Positions 1-5,316 of a stretch of DNA of 5,316 bases are shown here, in pieces. The translations under genes and the position numbers were made by a program. The notes below the pieces were generated by a model. It searched no databases. It had not been told where the DNA came from and was given only the letters and a program-made list of their open reading frames with translations. The stretch's first letter is position 1. Each line of letters opens with the position of its first letter. Source of the stretch: Polyangiaceae bacterium (GTDB lineage Bacteria > Myxococcota_A > Polyangia > Polyangiales > Polyangiaceae). The DNA lies in the NCBI GenBank assembly GCA_025934595.1, contig JAICXU010000297.1, positions 1-5,316 on the forward strand. Reading direction: 5' to 3'.

Positions 1-1
1 C

Positions 2-1441
2 GAAGAAGCGTACGGCGCCATGCGGTACCTTCTTTGGGCAGTGTCGCCGGCGGCGGTCTACGAGCAAACGATCAAGACCTATCGGATCATGGCGAACATC
101 GGCGATCTCGAGGCCGTGTCGCTCGGGCGCACCACGTTCCACATGCGAGTGAAATGGCACGAGCCCGTGTCGCGCGGGACCTGTCTCGTGCGCCAGGCGC
201 AATGCGCGGAGCTTCCGACGCTCTGGGGACTGCCCGCAGCACACGTTCACGAGGACGCGTGTCTCGCATGGGGCGATCCCACGTGCGAGCTTCATTTCAG
301 CTGGTTCGATCAGAGTCGACGATTGCCGATTTTCGGTGGCGGCGTGCTCGGCATCGCCGTCGGCTACGCGATCGCGCACTTTTCGCATTCGCCTGCCTTC
401 GCGCTCGCTTTCGCGTTCGGTCTCGTCGGTGCGCTCGTTGCGCATCGGCTCGAAGCGCGCCGCTCGGAGGAGTCGAACGACAAGACGCGAAGCCGCATGG
501 TCGAAGCACTTCGCGACGTATCAGAGGAGGAGGCCGAGGCTCGTCGCGAGATCATGGCGCTCAACGAACGCCAACACGAATGGCAACGCGCGATCGAGGA
601 GGCACACACCGTGCGGCTCGACGCGATGCAAGGCGTGCTCAAACGCGCTGATGAAATGCAGCAGCTACGCGAGACCACACTGCTCGGATTTTCGCACGAC
701 CTCCGCAACCCGCTCATGGTTCTCGCGTCCACCGTCGATTTTTTGCGCGACGCTGGCGACGCGCTCGGCGAAGAGGGCCCTCTGCTGATTGAAGATGTCG
801 AGAGCTCCATCGAGCAGATGAAGCGCATGCTCGGCGATTTTGTCGCCGCGGCCACGTCGCAACAAAACCTGGTGCGCCTGTCGCCGAAGAAGCTCGAAGT
901 GCCGGACCTCACGTCGAGCCTGACGCGCCGCCTCCGCGCGCTCGTGCAAGGCAAGCCGATCATTCCGACCGTACTTCAGACCCGCGAGGCACCTGACGTC
1001 ATCCACCTCGACCCGCTCGTCTTCGACCGCGTGACGGACAACCTCCTCACCAACGCTGCCAAGTACACCGAGCGCGGGAGCATCGTCGTCGAGGTCACGG
1101 GCACGCCCGGTTTCATCACGATCAAAGTCTCGGACAGCGGGCGCGGGATCTCCGAAGAGAATCTCGAGAAAATTTTCACGGCCGGGGGATCGAACAAGGC
1201 CGAGCGCGCACGCGACAGCTTCGGCGTCGGTCTTTCGGTCATTCTGCAGCTCCTCGAGCAAGTCGGCGGCTCGCTCGAGGTCATGTCGGCCGAAGGCCGG
1301 GGCACGACTTTTTGGGCCAATTTCCCGACTGGATTCGATACCGCAGTGGACCCATCGGCGGCGGCCAAAGACAGCGACCGCGCACTTTCTACGGGCCGAG
1401 CCTTAAGTGGCAGAGTCAGGATCCGTAAGCCGCCGGCATGA
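2..1441 (+). CDS. Sensor histidine kinase with V4R-like sensor domain (5' partial)
   Basis: Membrane-associated sensor kinase predicted to autophosphorylate on His and pass phosphate to an unseen response regulator. The frame is open to the window edge and the residues before the ATG at 20 fit the same domain, so the true start is probably upstream. Residues are counted from that ATG. Residues 1-95 end a V4R/heme-NO-binding-like sensor domain with a Cys pair (C81, C89) around a GDP motif. Two hydrophobic segments (about 103-121 and 125-141) joined by a very short loop form a membrane hairpin. A charged coiled coil follows (about 145-220). HisKA has H226 in FSHDLRNPL. HATPase_c has an N-box (N341, N345), G1 DSGRGI (372-377), F386 and G2 FGVGL (401-405). 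A 35-40 residue polar tail follows. The hairpin implies that sensor and kinase both face the cytosol. The stop overlaps the next gene's start. The kinase call is firm; the sensor ligand is unknown. Confidence 0.93.
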   Translation, partial: EEAYGAMRYLLWAVSPAAVYEQTIKTYRIMANIGDLEAVSLGRTTFHMRVKWHEPVSRGTCLVRQAQCAELPTLWGLPAAHVHEDACLAWGDPTCELHFSWFDQSRRLPIFGGGVLGIAVGYAIAHFSHSPAFALAFAFGLVGALVAHRLEARRSEESNDKTRSRMVEALRDVSEEEAEARREIMALNERQHEWQRAIEEAHTVRLDAMQGVLKRADEMQQLRETTLLGFSHDLRNPLMVLASTVDFLRDAGDALGEEGPLLIEDVESSIEQMKRMLGDFVAAATSQQNLVRLSPKKLEVPDLTSSLTRRLRALVQGKPIIPTVLQTREAPDVIHLDPLVFDRVTDNLLTNAAKYTERGSIVVEVTGTPGFITIKVSDSGRGISEENLEKIFTAGGSNKAERARDSFGVGLSVILQLLEQVGGSLEVMSAEGRGTTFWANFPTGFDTAVDPSAAAKDSDRALSTGRALSGRVRIRKPPA

Positions 1442-3219
1442 ATTCGGCGCCTCGCAGCCACATCATTCCCAAACATCTCCAGCTCGTTCCGAAGCCCGCG
1501 ACCCAGTCACGGGCTGTCGACGTCTTCATCCGCTATCTAAAGGCCGAGGGCGTACGCACCGTCTTCGGAATTCCCGGCGGGCTCATTTTTCCCTTTTTCG
1601 AAGCTCTCGACGCCGACGAGGAGATGCGCGTGGTGATGAGCAAGCATGAGGAGGGTGCTGCGTTCATGGCCGACGGCTATGCGCGAACGACGGGCAAGCT
1701 CGCGGTATGCGCGGGAACCGGCGGTCCCGGATCGACCAACTTGCTGACAGCAGCCGCGTGCTCCTTCGCCGACGGCGTTCCTTTGTTGGTGGTCACCGGC
1801 CAAGTGGCATCGCATTCTCTCGGCAAGGGGGCAGCCCAGGAGACGACGCGCGAGGACATCGACATCGTCGAGATGTTTCGACCGATCACCAAGTACTCCG
1901 CCATGGTCACGTCGGCCTCGAGCTTCGCTCAGCATCTTCGACGCGCGCTTCGTCTTGCGTTCAGCGGTCGCCCCGGTCCCGTACATCTCAACGTGCCCGT
2001 GGACGTGTGGGAGAAGGAAGTGAGCGAAGAATGGTTCGATCCGAAGACGTATCGTCCGGATTCGCGCCTCTTCGATCGCGAGGCCGTGCAACGCGCAGGT
2101 GATGCGCTCCTCGCGGCGAAGAACCCGGTCTTCCTCGTCGGCTCGGGCGTGCGTATCGCGAACGCGGAGCATCATCTGAAGGCGCTCGCCGACATGTTAC
2201 CGGCACGCGTGGCGACGACGCCGCGCGCGAAAGGCGTCTATGCGGAAGACGACGCATACTCGCTCGGCGTCTTCGGTGTGGCGGGTCATCGTGATGCGCG
2301 CGACGTGATTCTCGGCGACGACGTCGACGTGCTCTTCGCGATCGGCACATCGCTCGGCGAAACGAGCACGCTCAATTGGAACCCGAAGATGATGCCGAGC
2401 AAGACGTTCATTCAGCTCGACATCGACCCCGTGCGGATCGGCCGCAATTTCCCGGTCGACGTGGGCCTCGTCGGTGATGCGCAGAGCATCTTGGTCGAGC
2501 TCGTCTATCACCTGCATCGCAAAATCCGCGATGGCCTTTTCCCGGAGTCGACGTGGGAGAAGCACGCGCTGCCGGTGCGGGGACACGATCGCTACGACGA
2601 AGCGAAACGCCGCGTGTCGGACGCGCCGGATCTCACACCGGAACGATGGCGTTGGGAGCTGTCGGAGGTGATGCCCGGCGGAGCGATTGTGTTCTCGGAC
2701 ATCGGCGGACACATGCTCTTCAACATTCATCACCTTTGCATTCGTGAGCAACAGCAGTTCGTCATCAATCTCGGCTTCGGCTCGATGGGACACGGCACGG
2801 CAGCGCCGATTGGTGCGGCGCTCGCGCATCCGGGTCGTCCCGTGTTCGCGCTCGTCGGGGACGGTTGCTTCACGATGAACGGAATGGAAATCTTGACGGC
2901 GGCAGAGCACGACATTCCCGTCGTGTGGATCGTCGAGAACAACAACGGTCACGGGATCACGCACCACTGCAGCAAAATTCTCACGGGCGGCAAACCCATG
3001 CGGGCTGCGTCCTACAAGAGATCGCTCGACATCGCGAAGATGGCCGACGCGATGGGTGTGAGGTCGTTCGTGGTCGATCGCCCCGGGATGATGGCGCGCG
3101 TTCTCGGCGAGGCGTTGCATCACGGCGGGCCTGTCGTCATCGAAGTGCGCGTGGATCCGAACGTCGCGCCGCCCATGGGCGCGCGCGCAAAGTCACTGGC
3201 TGGATTCATCGAAAACTGA
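1438..3219 (+). CDS. Thiamine diphosphate-dependent enzyme, acetolactate synthase-like
   Basis: Full-length (593 aa) cytosolic ThDP enzyme of the acetolactate synthase/carboligase superfamily, which decarboxylates 2-oxo acids or joins the resulting carbanion to an acceptor. The order is PYR domain (about 25-195), central domain (about 215-365) and PP domain (about 405-580). The ThDP-activating Glu is E71 in KHEEGAA. An ALS-like stretch runs from TGQV (120-123) through Q134 to RPITKYS (148-154). The Mg/ThDP motif is GDG (474-476) with N502 27 residues after D475, the normal spacing. After the Asn pair the sequence reads GHGITHHC (504-511), unlike the usual ALS segment, so substrate use may differ. 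The ATG at 1438 is the only sensible start: it gives a 20-25 residue extension and overlaps the kinase stop as ATGA, with no strong ribosome site at normal spacing, suggesting translational coupling. No IlvN-like subunit is nearby. True acetolactate synthase is possible but not favoured; the reaction is undetermined. Confidence 0.92.
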   Translation: MNSAPRSHIIPKHLQLVPKPATQSRAVDVFIRYLKAEGVRTVFGIPGGLIFPFFEALDADEEMRVVMSKHEEGAAFMADGYARTTGKLAVCAGTGGPGSTNLLTAAACSFADGVPLLVVTGQVASHSLGKGAAQETTREDIDIVEMFRPITKYSAMVTSASSFAQHLRRALRLAFSGRPGPVHLNVPVDVWEKEVSEEWFDPKTYRPDSRLFDREAVQRAGDALLAAKNPVFLVGSGVRIANAEHHLKALADMLPARVATTPRAKGVYAEDDAYSLGVFGVAGHRDARDVILGDDVDVLFAIGTSLGETSTLNWNPKMMPSKTFIQLDIDPVRIGRNFPVDVGLVGDAQSILVELVYHLHRKIRDGLFPESTWEKHALPVRGHDRYDEAKRRVSDAPDLTPERWRWELSEVMPGGAIVFSDIGGHMLFNIHHLCIREQQQFVINLGFGSMGHGTAAPIGAALAHPGRPVFALVGDGCFTMNGMEILTAAEHDIPVVWIVENNNGHGITHHCSKILTGGKPMRAASYKRSLDIAKMADAMGVRSFVVDRPGMMARVLGEALHHGGPVVIEVRVDPNVAPPMGARAKSLAGFIEN

Positions 3220-3221
3220 GG
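3218..3221 (+). promoter_or_regulatory. Ribosome binding site of the first citrate synthase-like gene
   Basis: GAGG lies 7 bases before the ATG at 3229 and overlaps the stop codon of the ThDP enzyme gene. This spacing is ideal and supports both the start choice and coupled translation. Confidence 0.6.
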
Positions 3222-3228
3222 CAGACAC

Positions 3229-3930
3229 ATGATCAAAGACGACTTTGTCGGTCCTCTCGACGAGGCGCCGTGGCCGAAAAAGCTCGCTGCCCGCGTCGTC
3301 GAAGGCGGCGAGACGACGCGCGTGCAGGGGTACGCGCTGGACACGGATTTAGCTGCAAACTACACGTTTTCGGAAATCGTTCTGCTTTCGCTCGCCGGCG
3401 AAATCCCGACGGCGCAAAAGGCACGTGCATTCGAGGTCGCGTGCGCATTCTTCTCGCGAACGAGCGCGGCCGAATCGCCCATTCACGCGGCTCTCCTCGC
3501 GCGTGTCTGCAATGCGACGACGAGCGCCGTCACGGGAGTGAGCGCCATCGCTCTCGGTGAGCAAGCGCGCTTCGACTTGGCTCGATTCGAAGCGCTTCTT
3601 ACGTGGCTCGCGAAACCTGCGAGCGATCCACCCGCCGAATTTCTCGCGCACAATCCGAGCGAGCTACGACGAACGCAAGCCCTTCGCACTGCGCTCCTCC
3701 AGCGAAACGCATTCTTGCCGGAAGCACTCGCCTTCGATCTGGAGCCCGACGCCGCCACCGTTGCCGTGCTTCACGCGTGCGGTCTGGTGACGCTCGCTTC
3801 GATCGAAAGCGTTCGCGTCTTCGCACGCTTTCCGTTCGTCATGGCGGAAGCGCTCGCGGCTCCCCCCGCGAAGTACAAGGACTACCCCGTGACCCTGCCC
3901 CCGATCCGCTACGAAGAGGAGGCGCAATGA
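3229..3930 (+). CDS. Divergent citrate synthase/citryl-CoA lyase-fold protein, short form
   Basis: A 233-residue soluble protein that reads as a shortened member of the citrate synthase superfamily. The N-terminal signature is clear: RVQGYALDTDL (31-41) matches the RGY..xDL element and FSEIVLLSLAGEIPT (47-61) matches the family's F.E...LL..GE.PT helix. SPIHAALLARVCNATTSA (83-100) fits the following S...AR..AS helix. Near 109-114 LGEQAR stands where HGGA (catalytic His) is expected, and the GFGH segment seems deleted, making the protein about 30-40 residues shorter than citryl-CoA lyase-like proteins. Towards the C-terminus, EPDAATVAVLHACGL (172-186) fits the NVDG...LG element and keeps an Asp (D174); FARFPFVMAEALA (198-210) fits the R..G..AH..E element and keeps R200 but not the His. 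These alignments were made by eye. It lies 9 bases after the ThDP gene and overlaps the next gene by 4. It is probably non-canonical or non-catalytic alone. Confidence 0.78.
   Translation: MIKDDFVGPLDEAPWPKKLAARVVEGGETTRVQGYALDTDLAANYTFSEIVLLSLAGEIPTAQKARAFEVACAFFSRTSAAESPIHAALLARVCNATTSAVTGVSAIALGEQARFDLARFEALLTWLAKPASDPPAEFLAHNPSELRRTQALRTALLQRNAFLPEALAFDLEPDAATVAVLHACGLVTLASIESVRVFARFPFVMAEALAAPPAKYKDYPVTLPPIRYEEEAQ
3913..3922 (+). promoter_or_regulatory. Strong ribosome binding site of the second citrate synthase-like gene
   Basis: GAAGAGGAGG ends 4 bases before the ATG at 3927, inside the last codons of the preceding gene. It fixes the start of the downstream gene at 3927 rather than at any in-frame start farther upstream (that frame is open back to about 3603). 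Confidence 0.75.
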
Positions 3931-4757
3931 GCACCCTGCCCGAAATTCGCACGCGCGTCGCGAAACACTTGCTCGGAGACAACCGCTATTTCGGCCACAG
4001 CGCGCTCAACGAGCTCGTGAGTCAGGAAACGTTGACCGGCATGATGGCGCTCGCGGTCACGGGTCGCCGCATCACCGCCGAGGAGCGTGATTTACTCGAT
4101 GATCTGTGCGTGATCATGACATCCGCCGATCCGCGGATTTGGCCACTCAAGCTCGCGCGTATCGTGGCGTCGTATGGTGGCACGCTCGCCGGTTACACGG
4201 CGTCGATGCTTCCGATGGAGGGACATCAAATCGGACCGTGGGTCGCCGGATACGCGGCGCAGATGTACGTCGAGCTCGACGTCTTCATCGAGAGCTTCGA
4301 AGGAAGCCTCGCAGATGCAGTGCGCGCCTTCATTGCCGGGAGCTCGCATTTTCACGGGTACGGCGTCCCACTCCGAACGAGCGACGAGCGTCTCGATGCA
4401 CTCGAGCGACGCATGCGGGCAAGCGGACGCGACCTGCGGAAGTATTGGCGACTTCACGAGGCGCTCGCCGCGGGCCTGTGGGAGCAGAAGAAGCTCCGCC
4501 CGAACATCACGGCGGGCTTCGGCGCGATGCTGCTCGATCTCGGCTTTACGCCGCATCAAGCATCCATGATGACCCTCATTCAAAATTCGAACACGTTCGC
4601 CGCAAATGCTTTCGAGGGTGCCCGTCAACAGGTTGACGCTCTCCGGAAGTTGCCGGACGAGCATATCGAGTACGTCGGAAAGCCCGCCCGCGTTTCTCCG
4701 CGCGCGCAAGAAAAAGCGATGCCCCGGGTACTCCCGCGGGCGCATTTGAATGCGTGA
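3927..4757 (+). CDS. Citrate synthase/citryl-CoA lyase-fold protein with altered active-site residues
   Basis: A 276-residue soluble protein, the usual length of short citryl-CoA lyase-like citrate synthase homologues. The helix and motif order is intact: LTGMMALAVTGRRITAEERD (36-55) corresponds to the LL..GE.PT..E region, LKLARIVASYGG (74-85) to the AR..AS helix, GYGVPLR..DER (144-155) to GFGH....DPR, RPNITAGFGAMLLDLGF (191-207) to NVDG...LG, NSNTFAANAFE (220-230) to R..G..AH..E, and EYVGKPAR (248-255) to the C-terminal YVG..R. At the expected catalytic places I read E98 for the first His (PMEGH against PLHGG), V147 for the second His (GYGV against GFGH), T195 for the Asp and N220 for the substrate-binding Arg. 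Citrate synthase or lyase chemistry in the usual form is thus unlikely. The start at 3927 overlaps the previous stop as ATGA and has a strong ribosome site. It probably partners the preceding protein, the ThDP enzyme, or both. It may be annotated elsewhere simply as citryl-CoA lyase. Confidence 0.8.
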   Translation: MSTLPEIRTRVAKHLLGDNRYFGHSALNELVSQETLTGMMALAVTGRRITAEERDLLDDLCVIMTSADPRIWPLKLARIVASYGGTLAGYTASMLPMEGHQIGPWVAGYAAQMYVELDVFIESFEGSLADAVRAFIAGSSHFHGYGVPLRTSDERLDALERRMRASGRDLRKYWRLHEALAAGLWEQKKLRPNITAGFGAMLLDLGFTPHQASMMTLIQNSNTFAANAFEGARQQVDALRKLPDEHIEYVGKPARVSPRAQEKAMPRVLPRAHLNA

Positions 4758-4854
4758 TCGGCTTCGAAAATAGGCATTTCGTTGACGTCACTCGAATGTC
4801 GAAATCGCGCAGGCGACCCTTAAGCGCGCTCTCCGAGCAGCCGTTCGAAGAGAC

Positions 4855-5217
4855 ATGTGGAACGCACACATGCACCGAACGGTCTCGGCCGATGACGGCT
4901 ATGCCGGTAGCGCGGACGAGCCAGAAGGCGTGCCGTCTTGTCGCCGCGTGACGATTCCGGTCGCGCGTGCCAAGCAGCTCTCGCTGCGCGGTGCGGACAC
5001 AGAAGCGAAACAGGCGAGGACGATCGCCACGTTCAAAGATGGCGTTCGAAATGAGATCGAGAGGGGCGAGCTCATCTCCGCCGCCGTGCGATCGGGCGAT
5101 GTCGTTCCCGATGAATCGATGCGTCGGATCAAGATCGCTCGACGCGTCGTGGGCGTGCCGGAAAACATCTGCGAAGAAATCAGCGAGCAGTGCCTCCGCG
5201 ATCCGCGTCGCGATTGA
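4855..5217 (+). CDS. Hypothetical protein, 120 residues
   Basis: Not recognised. The 120-codon frame has G/C-rich third positions and an ordinary soluble-protein make-up. The N-terminal 45 residues are polar and irregular. The C-terminal half (about 55-115) is charged and probably helical, with repeated Ile/Val/Ala among Glu, Asp and Arg. There is no membrane segment or signal peptide. A GAAGAG stretch at 4847-4852 could serve as a weak, closely spaced ribosome site. The frame is open back to 4786, so the start is uncertain. An antisense frame (5279-4899) shares the same third-codon positions, so codon bias cannot choose between them; that frame is Ser/Arg-rich and runs into the tRNA promoter, so the + strand is preferred. 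If this gene is false, 4758-5289 holds no gene and I see no repeats or clear terminator in it. Confidence 0.42.
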   Translation: MWNAHMHRTVSADDGYAGSADEPEGVPSCRRVTIPVARAKQLSLRGADTEAKQARTIATFKDGVRNEIERGELISAAVRSGDVVPDESMRRIKIARRVVGVPENICEEISEQCLRDPRRD

Positions 5218-5274
5218 GTGACGCGCGAATCCTGAGCCAAATCTCCACGCTCGTTCATCGCTGTTCGCATGCGG

Positions 5275-5280
5275 TACACT
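5275..5280 (+). promoter_or_regulatory. Probable -10 box of the tRNA-Leu promoter
   Basis: TACACT matches four of six bases of TATAAT and ends 9 bases before the first base of the tRNA, where a -10 box would place the transcript start just ahead of the mature 5' end. No good -35 partner is seen; TTCATC at 5254-5259 is only a weak candidate with a short spacer. Confidence 0.4.
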
Positions 5281-5289
5281 CCTGCTCGG

Positions 5290-5316
5290 GCACGGGTGGC
5301 GAAATTGGCAGACGCA
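5290..5316 (+). tRNA. tRNA-Leu, 5' part only
   Basis: The last 27 bases match the start of a leucine tRNA: a 7-base 5' acceptor strand GCACGGG (5290-5296), TG at positions 8-9, then a D arm with GCG (5299-5301) pairing CGC (5313-5315) around a loop containing TTGGCAGA. The string GGCGAAATTGGCAGACGCA is characteristic of bacterial class II tRNA-Leu. The anticodon, variable arm and 3' acceptor strand lie beyond the window, so the isoacceptor cannot be named. Confidence 0.82.

Noticed and set aside
364..1261. Two overlapping antisense open frames (198-199 residues) inside the histidine kinase gene.
   Set aside because: They cover the HisKA and HATPase_c coding sequence, are Arg/Ser- or Glu/Arg-rich without motifs, and have no start context; they are shadows of the kinase frame.
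2197..3123. A 308-residue open frame on the - strand inside the ThDP enzyme gene, the longest antisense frame.
   Set aside because: The + strand protein has unmistakable ThDP motifs throughout. The antisense product is rich in Arg/His with no recognisable domain, as expected for the mirror frame of high-GC coding DNA.
2865..3560. A 231-codon + frame spanning the junction of the ThDP gene and the first citrate synthase-like gene.
   Set aside because: The translation is very rich in Arg, Gly and Ser and crosses two well-supported genes and their ribosome site.
3603..3926. Upstream in-frame extension of the second citrate synthase-like gene (108 more residues).
   Set aside because: The extension is Arg/Ser-rich low-quality sequence overlapping the previous gene, while the ATG at 3927 has a strong ribosome site and begins a protein of normal family length.
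4719..4740. GC-rich inverted sequence (CCCGGG and CCCGCGGG) as a terminator of the operon.
   Set aside because: It lies inside the coding sequence, the arms do not form a clean long stem, and no T-run follows.
3229..4757. The idea that the two citrate synthase-like genes are one gene broken by a frameshift.
   Set aside because: Each contains its own N-terminal and C-terminal family signatures, and the junction has a clean stop, ribosome site and start, so they are tandem paralogues.
4783..4790. Palindrome TGACGTCA as a possible operator.
   Set aside because: The same octamer also occurs at 994-1001 inside the kinase coding sequence, and a single isolated 8-base palindrome in high-GC DNA is weak evidence for a binding site.
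4782..4810. TTGACG as a possible -35 box upstream of the 120-residue gene.
   Set aside because: No acceptable -10 box occurs 16-18 bases downstream; that stretch is GC-rich (near TCGCGC).
4754..4951. A 65-codon frame starting with GTG that overlaps the stop of the second citrate synthase-like gene (GTGA).
   Set aside because: The overlap is suggestive of coupling, but the product is irregular, rich in Ser/Arg/Thr and without any domain. It also conflicts with the better 120-residue frame.

Overview
The window is high-GC, gene-dense DNA with strong G/C preference at third codon positions. The partial sensor kinase at the left edge carries an N-terminal domain style (a segment reading PTLWGLPAAHVHEDACLAWG, then a GD..C motif) that I associate with large sensor families of Myxococcota (Polyangia/Myxococcia). 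A myxobacterial chromosome is therefore the most likely source. This is an inference from protein style and base composition, not a database match.

Layout, all on the + strand. (1) Positions 2-1441: a sensor histidine kinase whose start lies left of the window, with a V4R-like sensor domain, a membrane hairpin, a coiled coil, HisKA and HATPase_c. (2) Positions 1438-3219: a full-length thiamine-diphosphate (ThDP) enzyme of the acetolactate synthase-like superfamily, overlapping the kinase gene by 4 bases (ATGA). (3) Positions 3229-3930: a short, divergent protein of the citrate synthase / citryl-CoA lyase fold, 9 bases downstream. (4) Positions 3927-4757: a second, different citrate synthase-fold protein, again with an ATGA overlap. 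(5) Positions 4758-5289: a looser region with one plausible 120-residue hypothetical gene (4855-5217). (6) Positions 5290-5316: the first 27 bases of a tRNA-Leu cut by the window end, with a likely -10 box just before it.

The first four genes look like one translationally coupled operon. A membrane-anchored, cytosol-facing sensor kinase leads a ThDP carboligase/decarboxylase-type enzyme and two tandem citrate-synthase-fold proteins. No acetolactate synthase regulatory subunit and no response regulator is visible. By eye alignment, the second citrate-synthase-fold protein has lost all the residues used for catalysis in canonical citrate synthase (two His and one Asp, plus a substrate-binding Arg). 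The first appears to keep only the Asp and the Arg. The pair therefore looks like a repurposed, possibly heteromeric, citrate synthase scaffold working with the ThDP enzyme. That module is the most interesting content here; its substrate and reaction cannot be read from the sequence.
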